NCBI RefSeq assembly: GCF_034190915.1
Contig: NW_026947486.1
Location: 75,620,044-75,684,043, forward strand
Source: Cavia porcellus
Lineage: Eukaryota; Chordata; Mammalia; Rodentia; Caviidae
Reading direction: 5' to 3'
DNA: 64,000 nucleotides
Shown here piece by piece: positions 45,927 through 57,477 of the stretch (position 1 is the first letter of the stretch; each line of letters starts with the position of its first letter). The translations under genes and the position numbers were made by a program. Under the pieces are notes generated by a model. It was not told the origin of the DNA. It did no database searches and worked only from the letters and a program-made list of their open reading frames with translations.

Positions 45927-47036
45927 TCAGTTTGTCTTCTTCATTTCACTTTCTGCTCCATTCATTGTGGCCTCTCTGCCACTGTTTCTGGAATCTTGGT
46001 ATTTTTCTCTTTTAGAATGTCCTGCAGAATGTCCAGAGAATGTCCTCTGTAGAGTTGAATTGGTGGTTGCAAATTCCCCTAGTTCCTCTTTATCCTGGAA
46101 GCACCTTGTTTCTCCATTAATTTCTAGGGACAGTTGTGCAGAATATATCAGTCTTGGCTGGAGATTATTTTCTTTCAAAGCTTGAATTATTTCACCCTGC
46201 ACTCTTCATGATTTGATGGTTTGTGCCAAGAAGTCTACTGTAATTATGATGGGTGTTCCCTTGTAAGTGATCTGTTTCTTGTCTCTGACAGCTTTTAATA
46301 TTCTGTTCTTATATTGGATTTCTGGAATTTTGATTATTATATGTCTGGGTGTAATTCTGTTTGGGTTGTAGGTGGCTGGGGTCCTGTATGCCTCACAGAT
46401 CTCAGTATCTTTACCTTTCCCCATATTAGGGAAGTTCTCCTTTTTTATTTCTGTGAATAGCCTTTGCAGTTCGTTTGTTTGTATCCCTGCTTCTTCCTTT
46501 ACATTCTTAATTCTTAAGTTATAGATTCTCTTATCATCTTCTAGCCTTTGTATTGTTACTGCTTGTTTCCTTGTGATTTTTAAGAAGTTTTTCCTTTCAT
46601 GCTCCCACATTACAAACCTGTCCTCCATCTTGGATAATCTGTCTTTAGTTTCTTTCAAGCTGTTATGCCAGCTTTCAATAGAGTTTTTAGTTTCCTGGTA
46701 ATCTCTTTGAACCTGCTTCATGTATTCTGTGTTTTCTCTGTTTTCTCCATCAAACAATTCTCCCCCTTTTTTCTGTCCTTCCATTCCACCATCTGTTTTT
46801 CCCTGGGAGATGCTTAGCATTTCTTTAACTATTCTACTTATATCTTGCTTTCCTTGGTTAAATACTGCACTTTTGAACTCATCTATGAGGTCCCGGAGAT
46901 ATCACTTTATGTCTATTGGTGCTGTGCCTGATATTGCATATTTTCTGTCCTCATTCTCCTTTGCATTTGCCTTTCCTGGGTCAGTGTTCTCAGGATTGGG
47001 GACTGAGGACCCTTTCTTGTTGCTCCCTTTTCCCAT
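45927..47036 (-). pseudogene. L1-type ORF1 protein, 370-codon frame with two stops
   Basis: From the ATG at 47036 (MGKGSNKKGS, the start typical of L1 ORF1p) the same frame runs to the TGA at 45927-45929 with only two internal stops: TGA at codon 45 (46902-46904) and TGA at codon 277 (46206-46208). Its length fits L1 ORF1p (about 340-370). Layout: basic N-terminus; coiled coil about codons 75-180 (KNSIESWHNSLKETKDRLSK, ITRKQAVTIQRLEDDKRIYN); RNA-recognition domain about 180-275 (ITPRHIIIKIPEIQYKNRIL, QITYKGTPIII); C-terminal domain about 275-350 (LQPRLIYSAQLSLEING). ORF1p binds L1 RNA as trimers; L1 enzymes in trans would be needed for mobility. Two point stops make this copy inactive. Confidence 0.9.
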
Positions 47037-47790
47037 ATTTTTGTTCCTTCCATACAAGCGTATATAGGAGGCCCAGTTTCTTTCTTTGTTGCTTACCGTT
47101 TGTTTGAATCACGCTGTCTAGGTGTTCCCACCCACTGCAGTGTACTAGGGAGACATAGACCTGGGCAGCCTATGCTGGGCCCACCCCTCCAGGTTAGTCA
47201 ACCTGCTGAAGACTTCATTGCATTAGGATGCACTGCCAGGCGCAGGGACCTGGTTTGAGCTAGCCTACTGGGTCTTAGTCCATAGCATCACGCAGGTCAA
47301 GCACTCCCCACCAATCCTACTTGATAGGGGAATATGTGACTGAAGTCACTGCAGCATCCTGTTCCAGCTAGTCTGCCCAGTCTATGGAAGGGTCCCCATT
47401 CCTCTCACTCACCACAGGTCAATACAGGGCTCCCCATCAGCTCTGCTCTTAATTCAGTTCACCAATTTCCACTCTCAGAGCTTTTGCATCTCTATCCCTT
47501 CTATGCTGATTCAGATGCAGCAGTGGCAGTAGGAAATCGAAGCCGTGGTTTCCAGAGGTGTGGGTTCTAGCTTCGGCATTGAGACTTTAGCTGTTCCAGT
47601 CATAGCACCAGAATTGCATTTCCAGTTAGTTTCTCTCAGCTTAGTTTGTTCCTGGGTCAGCAGGGTATATCTCCCCCTGCTTAGGATTCCCCACACAGCA
47701 CCATTCCTGGAATCTGAGCTGGCTATCTCAGAGAGCCTCCGTAGCTTCTGTTATCTATCCGCCATGTTCTCCTGGAAGTCTATAATTATT

Positions 47791-48556
47791 TTTGATCATA
47801 TATGAGATATTTATAAAAGCTGACTACTTAGTAGCCTATTTTGAAAGTCTCAACACAAATTTTAAAATGCAGCTTATACAGAGCACATTCTCAAATTTAA
47901 CATATAAGTAAAAAATAAAATACAGAATGATTGATAACAGAAATTTGAGTTTTGAAATTAATAAATATTTTGAGATAATATATGGATCAAAACTAATGAA
48001 AGTTAGATAAATGTTATTGGTTTGTAGAGCCATTTCTTCAGTCTTTGTACTTGCACATCAGCAACTTCTTGTGCATTGTCTAGTCAACTAAACTGCCATC
48101 TCCTTATAAGAACACAAATTGTATTTGATTTAAGGCCTACCCTAATCCAGTATGACTTCATCTAAATTAATTATCTCTAAAAAGACTGTGTCCAAATAAG
48201 GTCATATTTTGAGGTTTTGAGTAAATATGAATTTTAGAGATATACTTTTCTTAGTATATTGAATTAGTGATCACAGAAAATATTAATGCTGTTCTAGTCA
48301 TGAAATAATTCAAACTTCTTTCCACTGTGGCATTCCCAGAGGCAGATAGCTTTATGTTGGAAGTTCATGCAACATTAAAGGAACAAAATATTCCAATCTT
48401 ATACAAGTCATTACCAAAAATGAAAATAAAATATAATTTCCAATTTTGTCATCATAGAATAACTTTTTTTTTCGTCATAGAATAACTTTGATATTGGTGA
48501 GTAAAAGAATATCTTAAGTATCAAGATAGATGAAAATCTCTAAAAAAAATTAGAAG
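47791..48556. other. intron with an ancient repeat trace
   Basis: About 48100-48235 (ccttataagaacacaaattg, tccaaataaggtcatatttt) resembles a common ancient mammalian interspersed repeat, probably of LTR type; family not assigned. The rest is unrecognised. Confidence 0.4.
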
Positions 48557-48559
48557 AAA

Positions 48560-49640
48560 AAGAAAAAGCTGTATGTCATATTCAAGTTAGGTTTGTCCCA
48601 GGAATGCAAAGTTTTTTAACATTTGGGTATCAATTTATGGATTTCACAACTTTAGCAAATTAGAGAAAAAAGACCAAATAATGATCTTAAAGATACTGTA
48701 CACAAAAACATTTGATAAAATCCAGTATCCTCTCATGAATAAAATATGTCAGAAAGTGAAAAATAGAAGAAAATTTCATTCATCTGACTAAAGGCATCTT
48801 CAAAATACACAGCAAGCGTCATATTACTGAGAAAACAGTAAACACTTTCTACTTAAGATTAATGATCATCAAGGACTCCTGCTAGAGTCACTGCTATGCA
48901 ACATCATACTAGTGGTGGTCTTAGCCAGCAGAGTTGGGCAAGAAACAATATGATGGATGTTTACGCTATGTAGATGGAGAAATACACAAATATAGAAATT
49001 GAAGAGAGTGAAATAGTATTAAAATTCACAGCAATATAGTTTTTTAAAAATCTAAAATGTCTATAGACAAGTAAAACATTTAATAAAAAATTTTCCAAAT
49101 ATAAATTAAATTTGCAGAATTCATTGCATTTAAGTAAATATTTAAAAATTCAAAAATTGAATTTTAAGATGTTCCATTTACAATAGCATTAAAAATTTGA
49201 AGCTAATAACTCAAAATAATTTTATCAAGCTTAATGTAAGACTTTTATGAAAAAACTCATCAAACTATAGAGATAAAGAAGAAATAACCAGGGAAATATG
49301 CCATGTTTCTGGATGAGAAGTTTCAACATTCAAAGGATTTGGGTTATGATAAGTTGATTCATAGATGAAGAATAATTCTAACCAATATCTTGATATGGAA
49401 ATTCCAAAAACCACAAATAATCAAGACACTCAATAAATAGGAAGTTTTGCCACAAATTAAGATATACTATAAACCTAGAGTAAATAAGTCAGTGTTATAC
49501 TGGTAGAGAGACAGCCACATAGACAAGGATCAAAACAGACAGGAATCCAAATCTACTCCAAAATGGACATCCATAATATAGTTGAATATTTTAGATTGAT
49601 ATGAAAAGGATAGAATTTTCCTAAAGAGGCACCAAAAAAG
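48560..49640 (+). repeat. ancient L1 ORF2 relic, plus strand
   Basis: A decayed sense L1 reverse-transcriptase/C-terminal region: aacatcatactagtggtggt follows the segment around the conserved VLEVLA motif, and gggaaatatgccatgtttct and gtgttatactggtagagaga are typical ORF2 stretches. Many stops. Confidence 0.65.
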
Positions 49641-50654
49641 TGGGCGCTAGTGTATTGAAAATAAAACCCAAGCACTTCTTCATACTATATGCAAAATAAG
49701 TTAGAGTTGCACTAAAATACTGAATGTGAAATATTGAATTTTTCAGATTTAAAAAAATTACTAACAATATTTTCATGATAATCTTAAAAAAAGAATTTAC
49801 TAAATAGGTCACAGAAAGTAATAATCATAAGAAATCATAAATCTAGCTACAAATCATTACTCCAAACTGGAAATAATCAAATTACATCAGCAATGAACTC
49901 TTCAGTTATGTGCTTTAGTAATACAATCAGATGTTGTACAGATGAGAAAGCTGAGACACAAAATGTGACTATTTACCTACATCACCAGTTTTAAGCAAAG
50001 GTAGGATTTGTTTCCAAAAAATCTAATGCTAGTCATTTAACTCTGCGAGCTCTCCAATTTACACTGGAAAATAAATAAAGGAAACAAAGTTAGCTTAAAC
50101 TGATGAAACTCATATTTTTGTAGGTCAAAAGAGTTGGTTATGAGCAATTTCATGTGATTCAACCTAATAGTTCACTTTAAAGTTCTGAGTCCAATTGACC
50201 TGAAATTACCTAGCTCAGCCTAACAGCCCACTTCTTCCTAGCTTTCTCACCTGGTGTGACTTCCTGGAGTGTCTTTTATCACTGGAATGATTTTTCTTTG
50301 TTTTTCTTTAAAAAGCATAATTTGTAAAAAGTGTCAGTTGCTTTTTTTATCCTAGTTTCATTTTATATATAAGGAACAGTGGCACAAAGTCCCAAACTCT
50401 ATCTAAAAGAAATGAAAATGATTACAGCAATTATAATTTTCTACATCTGAAATAATAGTCTTTGATATACATTTGTGCTAAATTAGAGGACTCAGAAGAG
50501 TTTTTAGGCTGAGCTATACCTCTAATGAGAGTGAACCATCTGTCCTTGAGTTTGATCACTCACATGACTCTTCACAATGTAAACCCAACCGATAAAGTTG
50601 AAAAACATTTCCAAAATTTTAAAGGAGGCCAAAATAGATCTCTACACCTTCACA
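49641..50654. other. intron with MIR relic
   Basis: About 49905-50050 (cagatgagaaagctgagaca, gtaggatttgtttcc) reads as an antisense MIR. The rest is unrecognised. Confidence 0.5.
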
Positions 50655-51060
50655 CCCGGTAAGCTAATACAAACCAAGTAGTATAAAAGCAACCAAAACA
50701 AAAGAATAAGAGCCTTATGGGCCTTCAAAACCAAACACTAAGAAATCAATAATGGCTACCATAATGTCTCTTGTTTTCTTAAAAATAGTTGTCCATACCT
50801 TCATACATATTGAAATCAAATAATTGAAAACAGACTAAAACAAATTAAAACCAAAATTATAAGCATTATTAGACTTCAAAACAAAGTGATAGGAAATCAT
50901 CAATGGCTACCGTGATGTCTCTCACTTTCTTCATTGTAGCTGTTCATACCATCACACACAATAAAATCAATTCTTATAAACTCTTTAGGTGAAGTTCTAG
51001 GCATAGGTAAACCTATACACATACATCTATCCTATATGTATTAGAGGAAAAAACAAAGTT
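50655..51060 (-). repeat. HAL1 3' units fragment
   Basis: Two AT-rich units (ctaagaaatcaataatggct, gataggaaatcatcaatggc) followed by acacatacatctatcctata, parallel to the 41.8 kb fragment. Confidence 0.78.
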
Positions 51061-51357
51061 TAAGAATCCCCAAAATATTCTCTGGGACATATTTTTAAAT
51101 GTATTTTGAGTTTATGTAATAGTTTAAAGGAATAAATTTGAGTTCAGTGGATGAAAAAATCAATATTTACCCCTCATCTTTTGCCCAATAATGATAATTA
51201 AACTAGGAGAAAATTAAGAGTTTCCTCTTCACCTACATTTCTTCTCTTCTACCTCCAGACTGTCTTTGTGTCTTATCATCTATTCATAATACCACATGTA
51301 CAAAAAATGGTACTATATGCATTTTGGATTTGAATGATATTTTTATCCTTTATCTAT
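51061..51357. other. intron, no feature seen
   Basis: No recognised feature. Confidence 0.45.
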
Positions 51358-54147
51358 AGTACCTTCCCAATTCAGATGAAATAAAATACAGATTCAGACT
51401 AAGTCAGAAATATTTCTCTTTTTTATTTTTTTTTTTTTTTGAGGAGAACAAAACCAAGTGAAATAAAACAGAATAGAGTCAATCAAGATAAAACAATGAA
51501 CGTGATATAGGACTTCAAAACAAGATAAAAGGAAATCAATAGTAGCTACCCTAATGCCTTGTATTATCTTCAAAATAACTGTGCATGCCATCAGGCATAA
51601 TAAAGTCAAGCAAAATAGTACAAAACAAAACCAATAAAAACAAAACAATGGAAGCAATACAAGACTTCAAAACAAGATAACAGGAAATAACAATGGTTAG
51701 TACAATGTCTCTTGTTATCTTCAAAGTAGCTGCCTTTACCATCAGCATAATAAAATCAAACATAACAAAGCAGAATAAAATGAATAAAAACAAAACAAAG
51801 AAAGCAACACAGGGCTTTGAAACAAGATAATAGGAAATCAATAATGGCTACAATAATGTATTTTGTTATCTTAAAATAGCTGCCCATGCCATCAAATATA
51901 ATAAAATCAAACAAAACAAAGTAAAACAAACCAAAAAAGAACAATAAAAACAATACAGGGTTTAAAAACATGATAATAGATTAACAATGGCCACTGCCTT
52001 CTCTTTTTAGACATGTCCTTACCTTTCACTTTCACAATATCTATTGTGCATTATAAATCCCACTAACTTCTTTAGATTTTTATACTATGGAGACAATACG
52101 ACTTTCATCCATGTGACTCTGAATCATTTCATTCATGAGCATGATCTCGTTATATCCTTATACCTACAAGAGCTTCAGAGTTATCTTTATAGCTGAATAG
52201 CTTTCCCTTGTATAAAAATGCAATGTCTTTTTTATCCATTCTGCAGTTGACAGGCAACCTACCCCCACTTTTTTTCTGGTTCCCTGTCACATAGAGTATT
52301 GTTCTCTCTCCTTTGACTTTCAGTCTATGAACACCCTTTCAAATTAAATGTGTTTCTTGCATAAAGCATATTGATAGATTCTGTCTCCTTATACACTCTG
52401 CCTGTGTTTCGTTTTATTGGTGAATTGAGACCATCTAAATTAGTGATTATGGCTAATATGTACTGCTTTATCTCTGCCATGCTATTTTCCTGCCTTTGGC
52501 TGCCTACTTTCCCCCTCTATTCAACTGTCTGCCATGTTAAGTGATCCCCCTCTACCACTGTTCCTGGAACCATAGTCATTTTTATTTCTGTCTAGAATGG
52601 CCTTCAGTATTCTTTATAGAGCTGACTTGGCAGTCATGAATTCTTTCAGTTGTTCTTTGTCATGGAAGTATCTTGTTTCTCCATTAAATTTGAAAAATAG
52701 TTTTGCAGGATACCTCAGTCTAGGTTGTAAGTTGCTTTTGGGTCTGAAGTTGAAACACTTCACTCCAATCTCTTCTTGACTTGATGGTTTGTGCTGAGGT
52801 GTCTTCAGTAACTCTGATAGGTTTCTATTTAGGTGATGTGTTTCTTTTTTTCTAACAGCCTTTAATATTCTGTTTTTGCACTAAATTTCTGGGATCTTGA
52901 TTATTGTATGTCTGAGTGTAGATTTATTTTGGTTATGGCTATCAGGAGGTCTATATGCCTTACCTGAATGTCACATCTTTTTTGCATGCTTGCAAAATTT
53001 TTTGCTATCACTTCTCTAAATAGACTTTTAATGTCATTTGTGTTGACCCCTGCCTTTTTGACTTTTTGCTGACACCTATTATTCTTAAAATATTTTTCTT
53101 TGTATTGTCTTACAGCCACTGAATTATTATTTCCTGGTTCCTTGTTATTTTTTAGAGATCTTTCCTTTTGTAATTGTTAGTTGCAAACCTATCCTCAAGC
53201 TGTGAAAGTCTATCTTCAGTTTCTTTCAAGGGGTTTTGCCAGCTGTCCTTGGAGTTTTTAATTTCCTGGATATCTCTTTGAATGTGTTTCTTGTTTTCTA
53301 AATCTTTTTTATAATGTTAATTCAGGGTTTCTCTCATTTTTGTATGTGCCTCTATTCTTTTTATCTATGTCATTTTTAGAGATGCTCAACAATTCTTTTA
53401 TTGTTTTTCATTTCTTCTTTTACCTGAGTTAGTATTTCTGTTCTAATTTCTTTAATAATTTCATGAAGTTGTTTCTTTACTTTGGTTGCCATCACTTCAG
53501 ATGCTTGAGTTTATGTGCGTGCCTCCTGATCTCTTATGTATTTACACCTCCTGGACTTGCTGTGCATGAATTGGAGGCTAGACATTGTCTTTTGCTTATT
53601 GGTCTTGACATTTTCCTGGGTTCTTTCAGAAAAGTGGGTATTGGGGTCCCAGACACTTCCTGCATTGGCTACAATTTCTCTGAAGTATGTTGCTTCATTG
53701 TCCTAGCCCATGCTAGCTATGGGTATCTGATGGTGGTCATTGTTTGTACTGGTGTGGGGCTGGTTGCTACTTTTCCCAGCTGTGTTGGCTACCAGCAGCA
53801 GGAAGCATCCTAGATAGTGATTAGTGTGCCCTCAGGGCAGGACTGGCCACTGACTCTGGACCTGAGCTGGTTACCTGCAGGAAGCATCCCTGATGGTAAC
53901 CACAGTGTGTGCCCAGAAACACTTTTTTGTAAACTGTGTCATGTCTCAAATTCAAGTTTTTTCCTTCTACTTTAACTTATGTTTGGAAAAAATGAGTTTA
54001 TTAGTGTCGGTCTTTTCAAAGTACAATGTCCTTACCCCATTCTTGGAAGAAACATTAGAAAAATTATGTTTCTTAAGAAAACCGAAACCTCTTCCTTACT
54101 AGTACCATCTCAAGAAGGGAAATATTTGTTTCACATTTTGGTCCAAG
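51358..54147. repeat. duplicated segment copy A, split by a HAL1 insertion
   Basis: The segments 51358-51418 (ccttcccaattcagatgaaa) and 53912-54147 (cttggaagaaacattagaaa, gtttcttaagaaaac) together match the unbroken 56903-57173. Everything between them is the later HAL1 insertion. Confidence 0.8.
51419..53911 (-). mobile_element. HAL1-type half-LINE, deletion subtype, near full length
   Basis: Minus-strand order: 5' UTR-like GC-richer part (53.9-53.4 kb), decayed ORF1 (53.4-52.56), the ORF2-start/ORF2-end fusion (52.56-52.0), four 3' units of about 146-152 bp (51.97-51.44), then CTCCTC and poly(A) at 51419-51441. It shares the ORF2 deletion with the 14.1-16.1 kb copy. It inserted into a repeat whose intact twin lies at 56.9 kb, which fixes both ends; the flanks cagaaatattt and cagaaacactt look like a decayed duplication. 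Confidence 0.85.
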
Positions 54148-54479
54148 GAAAACTACATAGGAAAGATTTTGAAACAGTTCATCCTTTTGTAGTAATTAAG
54201 ATGAACGATTACTTGTGGATTTTATGTGTGCTGCAGAATGATAATATTTCCATGTAGTTATTTTATTACCATACAACTTATGATTGCTGCTTTATCCTGT
54301 TTATACTTACAAAAAAACCAGAATGTCCCAATGTTTCTCATTAACTGGAATCTTATCCCTTTAAATGTTGAGTCAGCTCCTGTGAGTTCTTCAGCTTCCA
54401 GCAAATTAAGGCTTTTAGAAGTGTCACTAGTTCTTTTTTAGCTGATTCTTTTTTTCTTTCTTATTTTCTTTGGGTTTGA
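54148..54479. other. intron, no feature seen
   Basis: The sequence downstream of duplicated copy A is not shared with copy B and not recognised. Confidence 0.45.
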
Positions 54480-55095
54480 CTCACTTATCTTTTTTGAAAC
54501 ATTAAAAAGTTTTACTGACACATAAACACAAAATTGGACATATTAATGGAATATCATGTGACACTTTGATACTTATCTATAATTGTATAATGTTCAACCA
54601 AGTTAATATATGTATGATTTCAAACATTTATCATTTCTTTATGGTAAAGCATTGAAAACCCTTTCTTCCATCTTTTTGAAATATATAGTATAACTATCTA
54701 TAATCACCCAATAGATTACAGCACATCTATTAGAACTTTTGCTCCTAGTAACCACTGATGAATCTTTTCCCATCCCTGACCCCTTGCAAACAATAATTTT
54801 CCTCTCTGTTCAAATATGAATGAAAACGTGCAGTACTGTACCTATCGATATCTGACTTATTTCACTTAAATAATCATTTCAGTTCCATCTACGTAATCAC
54901 AACTGAAAGAATTTCATTCATCATTGCAACTAAATAGCATCCTAATGTGTATATACACCACTTCCTTTATCCATTCATCAGATATTGGATACTTCATTTG
55001 TTTCTGTTTCTTGGCTATTCACTAGTGCTGCAATAAACATGGAAATGTAGATGTTTCTTTAAAATACTGACTTCTCTTCCTCTGAGTATATACCG
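54480..55095 (-). repeat. L1 3' region relic
   Basis: Antisense L1 text: ctgacttatttcacttaaat, gtgtatatacaccacttcct, cactagtgctgcaataaaca. Decayed, 5'-truncated. Confidence 0.75.
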
Positions 55096-55107
55096 ATTAG
55101 AAGAAAC

Positions 55108-55310
55108 AATTGATATGTGTGTGTGTGTGTATGTATGTTGTATGTGTGTATGTATGTATGTTTCTTGGATATTGAACCCAAGGTGATTTCCAACCCCTTT
55201 TTATTTATTTTAGAGACAAGTTCTCCCTAAATTGCTCACGCGAGCTTTATGATCCTCCTATTTCCGACTCCAGGAGTTCTGGAATTACAAGTGTGCCCCA
55301 CCACACAAGC
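55108..55310 (-). repeat. (TG)n/(GTAT)n microsatellite and old B1
   Basis: A TG/TATG run at 55113-55162, then a minus-strand B1 relic (ttagagacaagttctcccta ... gtgtgccccaccac). Confidence 0.75.
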
Positions 55311-55479
55311 AAAAGGAATTAATTATTAAAGGGGGGAAAATATTATCCAGGCCTTTCTCAAATAGTAATAACAATAGCAACAATTACACAAAATGGGAAG
55401 AATTTTAAGAAGTTCTTAGAGATCTTTGATATATGTTTGAATTCTCTAAAAATGTGAAAAGTAGGTCTCTAAGTACTTG

Positions 55480-56420
55480 AAAAGTAGGCTTTTATTTATT
55501 TTTTTATTTAAGTAGAATAAGGAAAAAAACGGAAAAAAGGTACAAGTAATACAAAATTTAAAAAATAAACAGTAAGAAATCTCTAGTTAATAGATTACAT
55601 ATTCTCATCTTAGAAATAGTTGTTCAAGTTACAAAATTGAAGCATATAAAGTGGACTTTCAGACAGTGAGAGTGCAAACAGTTTTGTTCAATGATCCAAA
55701 AAACACTCAGTAATATGGTTATCTATCTTACACACTTAAACATATATGCAGTTATAACCTTTAGAACACTTTCTTTTCTTTTGTACAATGACAATTACAC
55801 ATTTTGGGTTTTATTACTCCCACAGTTCTTATTACTTTTTTTGAAGAGAGTAAAACCAAATGCGACATATCAGAACAGTCAGTCAAATCAAAAGGATGCA
55901 CATAATAGATAATGTAAACAAAAAATATAAGGTGATCAACAATGGTTACCATACTGCCTCTTGCTATTTTAAGAAGAATTGACAGTTATAATAAAATTGA
56001 ACTAAACGGTAAAGAATAAAACCAAAGCATTGGAGACATTACAGGATTTTAAAAGAAAATAATAGTCAACCAGAATGGGCATCATAATGATTCTTATTGT
56101 CTTCACAGTTATGCCTATACTTTCGAACTTGGTACTATCAAGCAAAGCAGAATGGAGGAAAATCAGTCAAAACAAGACAGTGAGGACAATACAGGATTTC
56201 AAATCAAGTTAATAGGAAATCAAAGTAGGTTACTATAATGTATCCTGCTATTTTTTATTTATTTTTCCCTTAATTAAAAAATAAAAAAAAAGTAAATAAT
56301 TTTTAAAAGGGGGGGATTGAGATGAAAGAGGGCATAACAACAGAACAGCACAGATCAAATCATAACCACTTAAGCAAAATAGTGTTTCACCACAAGATAT
56401 CCTGACATAGAAATAGGCTT
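55480..56420 (-). mobile_element. HAL1 3' part, same subtype as the 44.5 kb element
   Basis: Co-linear with 44.48-45.53 kb (without its ID): ctagttaatagattacatat, acattttgggttttattact, gagagtaaaaccaaatgcga, cagtcaaaacaagacagtga, agtgtttcaccacaagatat. It is truncated before ORF1. Confidence 0.88.
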
Positions 56421-56902
56421 TAAACTTAGTGCAGAGGCCATAAATGCTGCAAAAAGAAATAGTGATAACATACATAGGATCAAGGACAATACTGATAAAA
56501 ATAAGGAAGGAAATAACTTTTATCACTTATCTAGTGGCTCACCCAGATGCCTCATTTTAAAAATGCGAATGATGAAGCCAAGTGTGGTGGTACACACCTG
56601 CAATTTTAGCGTTCCAGAAGGCTGAGAGAGGAGGATTCCAAATTCAAGCCCATACTGGGCAATTTAGCCAACTTGGTGAGACTTTCAAAAAAGGGGATGA
56701 GAGTTTGGAGATGTAGTTCAATTGGCTTTTGAAAGCTTTGGCTTCAATCTCAGTACCACAAGTAAATAAACTCACTAGATAATTAATTAGTAAGATAGGA
56801 ATGATAGTATTATGTACCTTACTTGATATAAGAACTAAGCAGTATGATAAACAAATCACGCAGAACAATAACACATACCAACATACAAAGGTGTAACTTA
56901 CA
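56421..56902 (+). repeat. B1 and ID relics
   Basis: 56575-56690 is a plus-strand B1 (agccaagtgtggtggtacac ... atactgggcaatttagccaa). It is followed by an ID relic (gagatgtagttcaattggct ... caatctcagtaccacaag). Flanking parts are unrecognised. Confidence 0.7.
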
Positions 56903-57173
56903 AGGTATAACCTTCCCAATTCAGATGAAATGAAATAAAGTTTAAGACCAAGTCAGAAACATTTCTTGAAAACACTGACATGTGTCACATTCAAGTTTTT
57001 GTCCTACTTTAACTTGTGTTTGGAAAAAAATACTTTATTAGTGCCAGTCTTTTGAAAGTACACAGGCATTACCCAATTCTTGGAAGAAACATTGGAAAAA
57101 TTACATTTCTTAAGAAAACTGATGCCTCCTCACTAGTACGATCTTTAGAAGGAACTTATTTGTTTCACATTTT
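56903..57173. repeat. duplicated segment copy B (intact)
   Basis: Matches the two halves of copy A around the 51.4-53.9 kb insertion. The + strand frames of the two copies encode similar peptides (YPILGRNI, FLKKT, YLFHI) with only a 3-base gap between them, but neither has an otherwise convincing gene structure. Confidence 0.75.
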
Positions 57174-57307
57174 TTGTATTGCCTACTACTACAATAAAAT
57201 ATGTTAAGTATTCTAAAGATTATATTTTATTTCCAGTCAAGTTACTTTTATCTGTACATCTTTGAAAGATATTTTTAAATGGATTAGTTTATTTTTATTT
57301 TAATTTT

Positions 57308-57465
57308 CAATTTATTTTTTTGAGGCAGGGTCTTGCTATACAGTTCAGGCTAGCCTTGAACTCATTATGTAGCCCAGGCTGGCCTCTAACTTGGGGTGAA
57401 CCTCCTGCCTCAGCTTTGCCAGTGCTGGAATTATAGGCATGCACCACCATGCCTAGCCTAGCAAT
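57308..57465 (-). repeat. B1 SINE, well preserved
   Basis: Minus-strand B1: tgaggcagggtcttgctata, gctagccttgaactcattat, tgcctcagctttgccagtgc, gcatgcaccaccatgcctag. Confidence 0.95.
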
Positions 57466-57477
57466 ATTTTTTGAACC

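Larger units (their letters stand above)
44472..47790 (-). mobile_element. full-length HAL1-type half-LINE (about 3.3 kb)
   Basis: Minus-strand order: 5' end at about 47779 (GACTTCCAGGAGAACATGG on its own strand), about 0.74 kb of GC-richer 5' UTR, ORF1 (47036-45927), then, with no ORF2, a 3' region of AT-rich units (45.9-44.8 kb) and a further 350 bp ending in A-rich sequence at about 44481. The motif tctataatt occurs at both edges (44472-44480 and near 47779), a likely short target duplication. A YY1-like site (AACATGGCGGAT, about 47758-47769) sits just inside the 5' end, as in L1 promoters. It is interrupted only by one ID at 45311-45410. Confidence 0.87.

Noticed and set aside
53463..53813. 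116-codon plus-strand frame
   Set aside because: Antisense of the half-LINE 5' UTR region; no domain and no splice or promoter context.
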